From Spirochaetota bacterium (GTDB lineage: Bacteria > Spirochaetota > Spirochaetia > Treponematales > Rectinemataceae): DNA of 25,580 nucleotides. The stretch covers positions 1 to 25,580 of the forward strand of contig JAEZSM010000037.1 of NCBI GenBank assembly GCA_023421875.1, given 5' to 3'. Positions 7,385 through 14,662 of this stretch are shown piece after piece. Position 1 is the first letter of the stretch. Each line of letters begins with the position of its first letter. Both the position numbers and the translations under genes were made by a program. The notes under the pieces were generated by a model that saw only the letters and a list, made by a program, of their open reading frames with translations, was not told the DNA's origin and ran no database searches.

Positions 7385-7648
7385 ATGAGCATCTTCGAGA
7401 TTATTATGCTGCTTTGTTTCGGCGCCGCCTGGCCTGTTTCGATCTACCGCTCCATCAAATCCGGCTCGACCCGCGGTAAAAGCCTGTACTTTCTCTTCAT
7501 TGTCCTGGCCGGCTATGCGGCAGGCATCCTCCACAAGCTGCTCTACCATTTCGATTTCGTCATCTATCTTTACTGCCTCAACGCCTTGATGGTGGGCACC
7601 GACACGGTCCTCTGGTTCCGCAATCGTCGCAGGGAATTGAATTCCTGA
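7385..7648 (+). CDS. small PQ-loop-like membrane protein
   Basis: An 87-residue protein with three hydrophobic helices, at about 4-22, 33-52 and 56-78, and a basic C-terminus (FRNRRRELNS). The first loop FGAAWPVSIYRSIKSGSTRG followed by KSLYF resembles the PQ-loop of SWEET/SemiSWEET and related transporters: a W-P pair at 16-17, then a basic segment ending in S-T-x-G-K-S. A length of about 87 residues with three helices is the SemiSWEET size. I recall similar short proteins in anaerobic bacteria, without a known function. A sugar transport role is only a structural guess. The codon pattern and conserved-looking motif argue for a real gene although it has no ribosome binding site; the promoter at 7349-7377 would give a leaderless transcript. 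Confidence 0.68.
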   Translation: MSIFEIIMLLCFGAAWPVSIYRSIKSGSTRGKSLYFLFIVLAGYAAGILHKLLYHFDFVIYLYCLNALMVGTDTVLWFRNRRRELNS

Positions 7649-7680
7649 CTTCTGTGTCGCCCTGGTCTCACGAAACGGTA

Positions 7681-7709
7681 TTGACAAACTAACTGATAAT
7701 GATTATCAA
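7681..7709 (+). promoter_or_regulatory. promoter of fur-feoA-feoB
   Basis: Consensus TTGACA (7681-7686) is followed after 17 nt by TATCAA (7704-7709). The -10 region lies inside the Fur box, so repressor and RNA polymerase should compete. The ATG at 7730 has AAGGA 6 nt upstream. Confidence 0.55.
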
Positions 7710-7713
7710 TATC
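7694..7713 (+). promoter_or_regulatory. Fur box upstream of fur-feoAB
   Basis: The core 7694-7708 is a perfect 7-1-7 palindrome, TGATAATGATTATCA. The 19-mer 7695-7713 (GATAATGATTATCAATATC) differs from the classical Fur consensus GATAATGATAATCATTATC at only two positions, by my own comparison. It predicts iron-dependent repression of the three downstream genes, including the regulator itself. Confidence 0.8.
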
Positions 7714-7729
7714 AATACAAGGACAGGGC

Positions 7730-8179
7730 ATGAAAGAAGAACAGTTTCGGTTTATTCACTACCTGAAGTCCAAGGGGCTCAAGCTCACCTCGGCCCGAAA
7801 GACGGTGCTCACGGCCTTTCTACGATCCGAAGGGCATCTCAGCGCTGAGGATCTTCTGGCGGCGGCAAAAAAAATCGATCCCGGCCTCGGCCAGGCTACG
7901 GTCTTCCGCACGCTCAAGCTCCTGGCCGATGCGGGCCTCGCCCAGGACGCCTGCCAGGACGAAGGGCCCAGGCGCTACGAGCACGTCTACAAGCACGCGC
8001 ACCATGATCACCTGCTCTGCATCGGATGCGGAAAATTGATCGAATTCTGTCATCCGGAAATAGAAAAAGCCCAGACAGAAATATTCAAGGAATTCGGATT
8101 CCAGGCCACAGGGCACAGGCTCGAATTGCGGGGCCTCTGCGCGGACTGCGCCGGGAAGTCAGGCAAGGCTAACGACTAA
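7730..8179 (+). CDS. fur: Fur-family iron-responsive repressor
   Basis: A 149-residue Fur protein. The N-terminal winged helix spans about 10-75, with recognition helix GLGQATVFRTLKLLADAGLA. The dimerisation and metal domain has the histidine-rich segment YKHAHHDHLLCIGCGKLIEF and two CxxC pairs, C97/C100 and C137/C140, which normally hold the structural zinc. It should repress its own operon when iron is bound. The evidence for iron rather than zinc or peroxide sensing is the classical Fur box directly upstream and co-transcription with feoA, which starts 10 nt after its stop codon. A second Fur-family protein at 10522-11016 sits in the zinc operon, so the two probably divide metal sensing. 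Confidence 0.9.
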   Translation: MKEEQFRFIHYLKSKGLKLTSARKTVLTAFLRSEGHLSAEDLLAAAKKIDPGLGQATVFRTLKLLADAGLAQDACQDEGPRRYEHVYKHAHHDHLLCIGCGKLIEFCHPEIEKAQTEIFKEFGFQATGHRLELRGLCADCAGKSGKAND

Positions 8180-8189
8180 AGGAAAAAAA

Positions 8190-8411
8190 ATGCGACTATC
8201 CGATACCAGGCCGGGTGCGGTATTTACCGTAGACAGGGTTCTTATTGGGGGAGAGATCGGCAAGCGTCTGGCGGACATGGGGTTCACCCAGGGCGCGACG
8301 GGACACTACATCAGAGGGGCCTTTCTCCGAGGTCCCCTGCAGATCCGGATCAGGGGCTATGACCTGCTAATACGACGCTGCGAGGCCAAGCTCATCGAGG
8401 TAAGCGTATAA
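8190..8411 (+). CDS. feoA: ferrous iron transport protein A
   Basis: A 73-residue SH3-like protein matching FeoA in length and pattern: MRLSDTRPGAVFTVDRV, then IGKRLADMGFTQGA, and a C-terminal GPLQIRIRGYDLLIRRCEAKLIEV, the usual ending where the chain passes through an R-G-Y-x-L-x-I/L-R motif. FeoA is a small cytoplasmic protein needed for full FeoB activity. AAGGA lies 7-8 nt upstream. The stop codon overlaps the feoB start (TAATG), so translation is coupled. It lies between fur and feoB and is under the same Fur box. Confidence 0.93.
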   Translation: MRLSDTRPGAVFTVDRVLIGGEIGKRLADMGFTQGATGHYIRGAFLRGPLQIRIRGYDLLIRRCEAKLIEVSV

Positions 8412-10591
8412 TGAAAAAGACCATTTCAGTGGCCTTGGCGGGCAATCCGAACGCAGGCAAGACCAGCCTTTTCAATGCCCTGACAGGCTCGCACCACAAG
8501 GTGGGCAACTATCCCGGCGTTACGGTGGAAAAGCTGGAGGGCTTTGCGGATCACGAACACCTGCGCTTTAAAATCGTCGACCTGCCGGGTATTTACAGCC
8601 TTACGGCCTACTCCCTGGACGAAGTGGTCGCCAGGGATTTTCTCCTGGAAGAAAAGCCCGATATCGTCGTGGATGTTCTCGACTCCACAAACCTGGAGCG
8701 AAACCTCTACCTCTGTCTCCAGTTCCAGGAACTGGGCATCCCTGTGGTCGGTGCGCTCAACATGACCGACGAAGCCGAGGCAAAGGGCATCAAGATAAAC
8801 GAGAGTCTCCTCTCCGAAAGCCTGGGCATTCCCTTCGTAAAAACCGTCGGCACCAGCGGCAAGGGGATCAAGGCGCTGCTGGACCAGTGCGCCGCCCTCC
8901 TCGATTCCCCTGCCTCCATCGACGACGAAAAGGATAAGACGGCCGTAGCAACCGAGAAAGCGCTCTCGAGGCTGAAGGCGCCCCATTACGGCGAGGAAAT
9001 CGAATCAAGGCTGCTGCCGCTGACAGAACTGCTGGTCAGCGATCAGGCTTTCAGCGCCCGGTATCCTGCCCGTTGGATCGCCATAAAACTGTTGGAAAAC
9101 GACGAAAACGCCATAAAAAAACTGCGGGAACACGCCAAGGGAGAAGAAATCCTCTCCAAGGCCGAGGCGGACAGGGCCTGGATCACCGGGCATTTCGGCA
9201 AGGATTCGGAGATCGTCATCACCGAACAGCGCTACGGTTACATACGCGGTGCCATACACGAAGCCCTGACCCGCAGCCCGGGCGGAAAGGCTTCGCTGAC
9301 CGAGTACATCGACCGTCTCACGATGAACCATTTTCTCGGGCTTCCCCTCTTTTTCTTGATAATCTGGGGAATTTTCAAGCTTACCTTCGCCCTGGGAGAA
9401 TTTCCGGCAGCCCTGCTCGAGACATTCTTCGGCTCCCTGTCTACCCTGGCACAGGCGCTGATCCCGGAAGGGTTTTTCCGTTCCCTGGTAGTCGACGGAA
9501 TCATCGGAGGCGTCGGGGGAGTATTTTCCTTCGTGCCCCTGATTGTGATCCTCTTTCTCTGCATTTCAATTCTTGAAGACACCGGGTACATGTCCAGGGC
9601 GGCTTTCCTCACCGACAAAGCCCTACACGCCTTCGGCCTCCACGGCCAATCCTTCATGCCCCTGATGCTCGGCTTCGGCTGCTCGGTTCCCGCCATCATG
9701 GCGACCAGAACCCTTAAAAGCCCCAGGGACAGGATTGCCACGATCCTGGCGGTGCCCTTCATGAGCTGCGGCGCCAAGCTTCCTGTCTATGTCCTGCTTG
9801 CAGGCACCTTTTTTCCAAAAAACGCCGACAACGTAGTGATGCTCATGTACTTAGGCGGCGTTGTCCTATCCATGTTTTCCACAATCGTGCTGAAGAAAAC
9901 CGTGCTTCGCGGGCCGAGCACAGCCTTTGTCATGGAGCTGCCGCCTTACCGGCTGCCCACCTGGAAGGGTGTATTCTGGCATGTTTGGGGAAAGACCCTG
10001 AGTTATATAAAAAAAGCCGGAACGATAATACTCCTGGCTTCCATAGCCATCTGGGCGATCACTACCTTCCCTCAGCCCCGGGACGAGGCGGCAAAGGCGC
10101 AAGTATTCGCGACGGCTTTTGCCGAAACCATGGCCGAAGCCTCCCAGGAAGAACGCGCCCAGTCGGTTGAACGGGCTTTGGAAGAATATCGGCTCGAATA
10201 CAGCGTCGCCGGGAGGATAGGAAAAATCATCGAGCCTGTCATGCGGCCTCTGGGCTTTAACTGGAAATTGGGCGTCGCCCTGGTACCCAGCTTCTCGGCC
10301 AAGGAACTCGTAGTTTCGACGCTGGGCATTCTCTACGGCGGCGGCGGCGAAGAAGGGGAGGAGAGTGAATCCCTGCGCCAAGCCCTCCAGCGCGATCCTG
10401 GCTTGAATCCTCTAACGGCGCTGACCTTCATGGTATTCATACTCATTATGCCCCCATGTCTTGCCAGTCTTGCGGCGATACGCTCCGAGGCGGGGGGCAG
10501 ATGGCTTTTGTTCCAGGTACTCTATTCGATGGCCTTAGCCTGGATCGTATCGTTTATTGTAAGGCTGATAGCCCTGCCCTTTTTGGGTTGA
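8411..10591 (+). CDS. feoB: ferrous iron transporter B
   Basis: A 726-residue Fe(II) permease of normal length. The N-terminal G domain has G1 GNPNAGKT (11-18), the switch segment NYPGVTVE (33-40), G3 DLPG (57-60) followed by IYSLTAYS, and G4-like NMTD (117-120, in place of the classical NKxD, common in FeoB). A helical spacer domain follows. The membrane part begins near 300 with two Gate-type segments, including EDTGYMSRAAFLTDKALHAFGLHGQSFMPLMLGFGC with a conserved cysteine in the pore region. It imports ferrous iron across the inner membrane using GTP hydrolysis, typical of anoxic conditions. The 3' end overlaps the convergent zur gene by 70 bp. Confidence 0.96.
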   Translation: MKKTISVALAGNPNAGKTSLFNALTGSHHKVGNYPGVTVEKLEGFADHEHLRFKIVDLPGIYSLTAYSLDEVVARDFLLEEKPDIVVDVLDSTNLERNLYLCLQFQELGIPVVGALNMTDEAEAKGIKINESLLSESLGIPFVKTVGTSGKGIKALLDQCAALLDSPASIDDEKDKTAVATEKALSRLKAPHYGEEIESRLLPLTELLVSDQAFSARYPARWIAIKLLENDENAIKKLREHAKGEEILSKAEADRAWITGHFGKDSEIVITEQRYGYIRGAIHEALTRSPGGKASLTEYIDRLTMNHFLGLPLFFLIIWGIFKLTFALGEFPAALLETFFGSLSTLAQALIPEGFFRSLVVDGIIGGVGGVFSFVPLIVILFLCISILEDTGYMSRAAFLTDKALHAFGLHGQSFMPLMLGFGCSVPAIMATRTLKSPRDRIATILAVPFMSCGAKLPVYVLLAGTFFPKNADNVVMLMYLGGVVLSMFSTIVLKKTVLRGPSTAFVMELPPYRLPTWKGVFWHVWGKTLSYIKKAGTIILLASIAIWAITTFPQPRDEAAKAQVFATAFAETMAEASQEERAQSVERALEEYRLEYSVAGRIGKIIEPVMRPLGFNWKLGVALVPSFSAKELVVSTLGILYGGGGEEGEESESLRQALQRDPGLNPLTALTFMVFILIMPPCLASLAAIRSEAGGRWLLFQVLYSMALAWIVSFIVRLIALPFLG

Positions 10592-11016
10592 GTCAGCCGC
10601 CCCACACCGGACTCTTCCTCTGCAGGCGAGCGGCCAGCCTGTTTTTCCGAACAGGCTTCGCAGAGGCCGGTCGCGTAGAGCGCGTGATGTCTGATCTGAA
10701 CCCCCGCATCGGCTTCCATTGATTTTAAAAGCGGACCGATTCTGCAAGCCCCCAGGTCCACAAAACGATGGCAGCGCTCGCAATGGAACCAGTGCCGATG
10801 GGGCGCCTCGCGGGATACATAGTACCGTTCCGTGCCATGGGCGCTGCAATGAAGCACGAACGACTCGGCAAAGCCTTTTTCTTCCAGATAATGGAGCGAG
10901 CGGTAGACCGTGGCGAGATCGCAGAGCCCCTCCAGGCCTTGACCCAGGTCCAGGGCGGAAAGCGGTTTTTCGGCCTTGTCGAGCAGCAGTTTTATCGCTT
11001 GTCGCGCTTTTGTCAT
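10522..11016 (-). CDS. zur: Fur-family regulator of the zinc operon (Zur-like)
   Basis: A 164-residue Fur-family repressor. The winged helix includes DLATVYRSLHYLEEKGFAE (33-51). The metal domain has HRHWFHCERCHRFVDLGACR with C79/C82 and a second pair C119/C122 (LCEAC). Its histidine and cysteine spacing (HRHWFHCxxC) fits Zur or PerR as well as Fur. The Zur call comes from context: it is the fourth gene after znuA-znuC-znuB, 72 nt downstream of znuB on the same strand, and a non-Fur palindrome precedes znuA. About 35 residues follow the last CxxC, longer than usual, and the final 23 codons are antisense to the end of feoB. Ribosome binding is weak (AAAGGCGAGAG). Confidence 0.82.
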   Translation of the reverse strand: MTKARQAIKLLLDKAEKPLSALDLGQGLEGLCDLATVYRSLHYLEEKGFAESFVLHCSAHGTERYYVSREAPHRHWFHCERCHRFVDLGACRIGPLLKSMEADAGVQIRHHALYATGLCEACSEKQAGRSPAEEESGVGRLTQPKKGRAISLTINDTIQAKAIE

Positions 11017-11088
11017 AGGCAGACTCTCGCCTTTCGCGTTTTTTGGCAGTGCCGCGCCCCGCCGCCCTTATGGCCAATTCTCATCGGC

Positions 11089-11928
11089 CTAGGCCCTGCG
11101 GCGCATCCGGAGGGCAGATACGGCCAGGAACACTGCCCCCGCAACCAGCACGACAACCGCTCCGGAAGGCAGGTCCAGCGCCCAGCTGACCGCCAGTCCG
11201 AGAATGGAAAAGACCAGGGAAAGGCCGCTTCCGATCAGCATCATGCCGCCCAGGTTTTTGGCGAAATACCCGGCGGTGCCAGCCGGAAGGGTGAGCATGG
11301 CGATGACCATGACAATGCCCACGAAGGTCTGGAGGACAACCACGGCGACGGCGGTGATGCCCAGAATGATCAGGAATACCGCATCCGTGGGCACGCCCCT
11401 GGTACGGGCGAACTCCTCGTCGAAGGCGGAAGCTTCCAGCTGGAAGTAGCCCCGCCAGGCCAAGAGAATGACAACCACATCCAGGATGGCCAGGAGGATG
11501 AGATCGCCCCGGGAGACCAGAAGAATGTTCCCGAAAAGGTAGCTCATGGGATCGGCGTATCCCGGGGTCTTGGCGATGAAGAGAATGCCCATACTCATGC
11601 CGATGGCCCATAGGGCGTTGATCACAGTGTCTTCCCGCTGTTTCGCCTTCAGCGAGACCAGACCGATGATCGCCGCCGCTATGACGGCGAAGACCAGGGC
11701 GCCGACAATAGGCGGCAGGCCGGGCAGGATGCCCTTGGCTGCCAGGTAGAGGGCCAGGCCGATGCCGCCCAGGACTGCGTGGGAAATCGCGCCCGCCAGG
11801 CCGGCGATGCGCTTTACAGTCACAACCGAACCCAGGACGCCGAAGAGAATGCTGGATAAGACGCCGGCCAACAGCGCGTTGCGCACGAAGGGCATGGAGG
11901 GATCGAAGAGGGCTTGGAAAAAACTCAT
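11089..11928 (-). CDS. znuB: zinc ABC transporter, permease subunit
   Basis: A 279-residue ABC-3 family permease with about eight helices. Motifs include GVLSSILFGVLGSVVTVKRIAGLAGAISHAVLGGIGLALY (the signature N-terminal block), AFDEEFARTRGV (the cytoplasmic coupling helix) and VGIVMVIAMLTLPAGTAGYFAK (the typical pore block). It moves zinc or manganese across the membrane with ZnuC. The open frame extends to 11982, but the ATG at 11928 is preferred: GGGAGGA lies 8 nt upstream, the protein then starts MSFFQALFDPSMPFVRNALLAG as relatives do, and the ATG overlaps the znuC stop (ATGA), indicating translational coupling. Zinc specificity is inferred from the operon. Confidence 0.92.
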   Translation of the reverse strand: MSFFQALFDPSMPFVRNALLAGVLSSILFGVLGSVVTVKRIAGLAGAISHAVLGGIGLALYLAAKGILPGLPPIVGALVFAVIAAAIIGLVSLKAKQREDTVINALWAIGMSMGILFIAKTPGYADPMSYLFGNILLVSRGDLILLAILDVVVILLAWRGYFQLEASAFDEEFARTRGVPTDAVFLIILGITAVAVVVLQTFVGIVMVIAMLTLPAGTAGYFAKNLGGMMLIGSGLSLVFSILGLAVSWALDLPSGAVVVLVAGAVFLAVSALRMRRRA

Positions 11929-12755
11929 GGGGTTTTCCTCCCGGCGCGGGCCTTTCGGCCCTCGGTTACGCCGGCGCAGCATTCGTCGGGCAGATCCGTG
12001 TCGTGGAGCACCTGGAGGGCTGAGCCTCCATAGAGCCCCGCAGGTATGTGGTCCGCCGGTTTGGCGGCATGGCGGAGGACGCCGCCCGGCCTGCCCTCCC
12101 GCTGGCCGACGCAGAGCACCACGTCGGTGAGAGAGGAGACGAAGGCGGTGTCGTGGGTCGCGATGAGGACGGTGGTGCTCTGCTTCAGATTGCCCAAAAC
12201 GGTAAAAAGCCGCTCCTCGCTCTCGCTGTCCATGTTGGCCGTCGGCTCGTCCAGGATCAGAAGCTTGGGGGCGCTGGCCAAGGCCCGGGCTACCATGACA
12301 CGGCGGCGCTGGCCGCCGGAGAGGGCCTTGTAAGGTCTGGCACGCAGATCCGCGACGTCGGCGAGCTCCAGCGCCGTCTCCAGCTCGGGGCAGGAGGCGC
12401 TCAGGCTGCGCGTGGAGTCGCAGTTTCTTGACAGCCCCTCCAACCTGCCCATTTTGACCACCTCCTCCACCGAAATAGGGAAGGCGGGATCATAATTCAT
12501 GTACTGGGGGACATAGCCCACCAGCCCCCTGGCCCTTTCGGGGCTTTTCCCGAAAATCGAGACCTTGCCCGAATCGGGTTTCGCCAATCCCATGATCAGC
12601 CGCAGGATTGTCGTCTTGCCCGAGCCGTTGGAGCCGATCAGGGCGACAAACTCACCCTGATGGACGTGAAAGGAGCTTTCGCTCAAGACCTCGAGGTTGG
12701 CGTAGGAATAATTGACCGCGGAAAACACCACGGCGATCGTCGGATGATTATCCAT
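11925..12755 (-). CDS. znuC: zinc ABC transporter, ATP-binding subunit
   Basis: A 276-residue metal-type ABC ATPase. Walker A is GSNGSGKTT (41-49), the Q-loop YVPQYMNYDPAFPISVEEVV (81-100) is characteristic of ZnuC/TroB/MntA proteins, LSGGQ is 145-149, Walker B LLILDEP 165-171, and the switch histidine lies in IATHD. The C-terminus is about 40 residues longer than a minimal subunit and ends in a basic tail after a C-C pair (DECCAG), whose role is unclear. A short serine/cysteine-rich insertion (about 107-123) lies before the signature motif. AAAGGAG precedes the ATG at 12755 with good spacing. It follows znuA by 14 nt and overlaps znuB by 4 nt. Confidence 0.92.
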   Translation of the reverse strand: MDNHPTIAVVFSAVNYSYANLEVLSESSFHVHQGEFVALIGSNGSGKTTILRLIMGLAKPDSGKVSIFGKSPERARGLVGYVPQYMNYDPAFPISVEEVVKMGRLEGLSRNCDSTRSLSASCPELETALELADVADLRARPYKALSGGQRRRVMVARALASAPKLLILDEPTANMDSESEERLFTVLGNLKQSTTVLIATHDTAFVSSLTDVVLCVGQREGRPGGVLRHAAKPADHIPAGLYGGSALQVLHDTDLPDECCAGVTEGRKARAGRKTP

Positions 12756-12769
12756 TGCGGCTCCTTTGC

Positions 12770-13723
12770 CTAAGGTCTAAAGGCATTCTTGAGGGCGTTG
12801 CCCATAACTCTGGTGTTATCGAGCCAGGCGGGAGCCAGGGGGTCGATTTCGGCCACGATGCCGCCGATAGCCGAGGCGATGGTCCTGGCTGCGGCGCTGG
12901 AGAATTGTTTTTGCACAAAGACTGTCCTGACCCCTTCAAGCTTCGCTCTGTTGATCAAGGCCGCCAGAGTTTTCTGGGTCGGCTCCTTGCCTCCCAGCTC
13001 TACCGCCTCCTGCCGTATGCCGAAGGAATCCAGGAAGTAGCCGAAGGAAGGGTGGTATACCAGGACGCTGCTTCCCTTCAGCGGCGCTAGATCCCGTTCC
13101 AATTCGGCGTATACCCGATCGATTTGAGCGATATAGGAATGGTAATTACCCTCAAACAGGGCCTTCCGTTCCGGTACAAGGGCCGAAAGGGCTTTGAGGA
13201 TCGAGGAAAGCTGGATTTTTACCGCGTCGAAGCCCAGCCAGACATGTGGATCCAGGCCTCCTTCTTCGTGCCCATGGGCTTCTTCTCCGTCCTCGTGAGC
13301 ATCGCCATCGGAGCCGCCTTCTGCTTCCCCATGCTCATCGTCGGACTCCAGCCGCCTGTACCTGACCCCTTCGGCGCTGTTCACGATCTCCAAGTCCGGA
13401 TACAGGGCCTTTATTTTTGGCAAAAGTGCTGTCTCGAATTCGACGCCGATGGTGAACCACAGCGAGGCGCGGCTCAAGTCGGCCATCTGCCGGGGACTCG
13501 GTTCGTAGTTATGCGGCGAGGCTCCCGGTCCCACGAGACTTATCACCTTGACCGCCTCTCCGGCGATGGTAGAAACAAATTCGGTCTGGGGCAAAATGCT
13601 CACCGCCACAGTGGGAACCTGAGGGGCGGCAAAAAGGCCCGGAAGCACCAGCGACGCGAACAAGACAGTTATCATGGCGACTTTCATGCTCCCCTGGGGA
13701 TGCTTTCTCAATCGATAATTCAT
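12770..13723 (-). CDS. znuA: zinc-binding periplasmic lipoprotein-like protein of the ABC importer
   Basis: A 317-residue cluster A-I metal-binding protein. The signal peptide lies around residues 10-33 (KVAMITVLFASLVLPGLFAA), with no lipobox cysteine, so the mature protein is probably soluble in the periplasm. Expected metal ligands are H71 (ASPHNYEPSPRQ), H160 (LDPHVWLG), H224 (VYHPSFGYFL) and D294 (EIDPLAP). An acidic, histidine-rich loop at about 128-156 is typical of zinc rather than manganese proteins. The open frame begins at 13831, but the ATG at 13723 is chosen: GGAGAACTCG precedes it, while the extra upstream codons run through a promoter, an operator palindrome and a terminator stem. 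Confidence 0.92.
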   Translation of the reverse strand: MNYRLRKHPQGSMKVAMITVLFASLVLPGLFAAPQVPTVAVSILPQTEFVSTIAGEAVKVISLVGPGASPHNYEPSPRQMADLSRASLWFTIGVEFETALLPKIKALYPDLEIVNSAEGVRYRRLESDDEHGEAEGGSDGDAHEDGEEAHGHEEGGLDPHVWLGFDAVKIQLSSILKALSALVPERKALFEGNYHSYIAQIDRVYAELERDLAPLKGSSVLVYHPSFGYFLDSFGIRQEAVELGGKEPTQKTLAALINRAKLEGVRTVFVQKQFSSAAARTIASAIGGIVAEIDPLAPAWLDNTRVMGNALKNAFRP

Positions 13724-13739
13724 CGAGTTCTCCAGAATA

Positions 13740-13756
13740 TTGCGAATGATTCGCAA
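13740..13756 (-). promoter_or_regulatory. probable Zur box at the znuA start region
   Basis: TTGCGAATGATTCGCAA is a perfect 17-bp palindrome (8-1-8), 17 bp upstream of the znuA ATG. It differs clearly from the Fur box at 7694-7713. A TATATT (13764-13759) just upstream is a possible -10 box, which would place the transcription start inside the palindrome. The natural candidate repressor is the Fur-family protein encoded as the last gene of the same operon. No good -35 box is visible. Confidence 0.75.
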
Positions 13757-13817
13757 AAAATATACTAAAACAATAACGGCAAAGGAAGTGGTTTGAGCTG
13801 GAAGTTGCGCTTTAATA

Positions 13818-13841
13818 CCGCCGGAAGACAAATTCCGGCGG
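13818..13841 (-). terminator. strong hairpin, probable terminator after the duplicated membrane protein gene
   Basis: CCGCCGGAA (13818-13826) and TTCCGGCGG (13833-13841) form a perfect 9-bp GC-rich stem with a 6-nt loop, 30 nt downstream of the stop codon at 13871. On the minus strand it is followed by TATTAAAG, a poor U-tract, so termination efficiency is uncertain. It separates this transcript from the znu operon. Confidence 0.6.
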
Positions 13842-13870
13842 CAATTGCAGGGGAAAAAGGAGTGCGCGTA

Positions 13871-14662
13871 TCAGCAAAATCTGATCGATATCTTTCCCAG
13901 TACCAGAATAAAGCCGAAAGCACCTGCGAAAGAAATGAGGGTTCCAAGCCAGGGCCCCAGGGGAGGGAAGAAAAGGGAAACCAGTGCAGCATAGACGATT
14001 ATATTCGTGGAGGAGAGCAGAAGGATCTTTCCGGTGGCCTGGGCGAAGAGGGTTCCCTGGCTGAGGCTGATGATGACCATGGTAGAAGTAAGGGCGGCCG
14101 GAAAGGTAGCCAGTACTCCAGTCATATAGGGCGGGGCTACCTGAGCTATGGCAACGGCGCCGGCGACAACGCTTCCGGCAAAGAATGCCCGGATGGCGAT
14201 GATCTTCCAGGAGAGCGCTACGGGCTTTTTTTCCACCTTAGGTCTTCCCAGCCAACGGTGGACGAGGATAAAAAGTCCGGTGGAGACGATAAAATAGGCC
14301 GCCAGAGAAGCCAGAATTCCCATGGGCGGCAGGAGTACGATCACAACAAAGGCAGAGAGGGCCCAAAAGACAAGTCCCAGGGAGAGGGCGACCCAGACGC
14401 CTTTTTTCAGCAAGACTATGAAAACAGCCAGAAAGACACTGTCCACCATCATGCCCATGGGAACCCCGGCCGTGGCTGCGGCCGCGTATTCGGGGCCCCT
14501 GGTTATGCCCATGAAAAGCATGGAAATGAGGATGTTGGACGGCAGGTTCGCTATGAGACCAGCCTTATGGCTGCCCAGACGTTCGCCCAGGACGGTCGCC
14601 AAGGCTATCCAGAAACCAGCGACGAAGAAGGAAAGCGCTATCCGCATAAGGACAGGATTCAT
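13871..14662 (-). CDS. membrane protein with two GlpM/DUF3147-like repeats, function unknown
   Basis: A 263-residue, very hydrophobic protein with about eight helices. It consists of two similar halves: residues 31-43 (SHKAGLIANLPSN) and 178-190 (PYMTGVLATFPAA) align around G-x-x-A-x-x-P, each followed by a G-x(5-7)-A-x-A segment and further helices. The first half also resembles my memory of E. coli GlpM (a DUF3147 protein of about 110 residues, with AGLIPLFP at the same place), suggesting a duplicated and fused GlpM-like unit. The halves are joined by a basic linker (about 136-152). The ATG overlaps the stop of the upstream GGDEF gene (ATGA), with AGGAG 7 nt upstream, so the two are translationally coupled. 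No function can be assigned. Confidence 0.8.
   Translation of the reverse strand: MNPVLMRIALSFFVAGFWIALATVLGERLGSHKAGLIANLPSNILISMLFMGITRGPEYAAAATAGVPMGMMVDSVFLAVFIVLLKKGVWVALSLGLVFWALSAFVVIVLLPPMGILASLAAYFIVSTGLFILVHRWLGRPKVEKKPVALSWKIIAIRAFFAGSVVAGAVAIAQVAPPYMTGVLATFPAALTSTMVIISLSQGTLFAQATGKILLLSSTNIIVYAALVSLFFPPLGPWLGTLISFAGAFGFILVLGKISIRFC

Noticed and set aside
10535..11077. Minus-strand frame of 180 codons overlapping the zur-like gene in another phase
   Set aside because: It is arginine and glycine rich and has no motif, while the other frame encodes a recognisable Fur-family protein with paired CxxC motifs.
11929..11982. 18-codon N-terminal extension of znuB
   Set aside because: The extension is basic (RRRNRGPKGPRREE) and lies inside the end of znuC. 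The ATG at 11928 has a good ribosome site and an ATGA overlap.
13724..13831. 36-codon N-terminal extension of znuA
   Set aside because: These codons cover a -10-like box, the operator palindrome and part of a terminator stem. The ATG at 13723 has a ribosome binding site and leads into a signal peptide.
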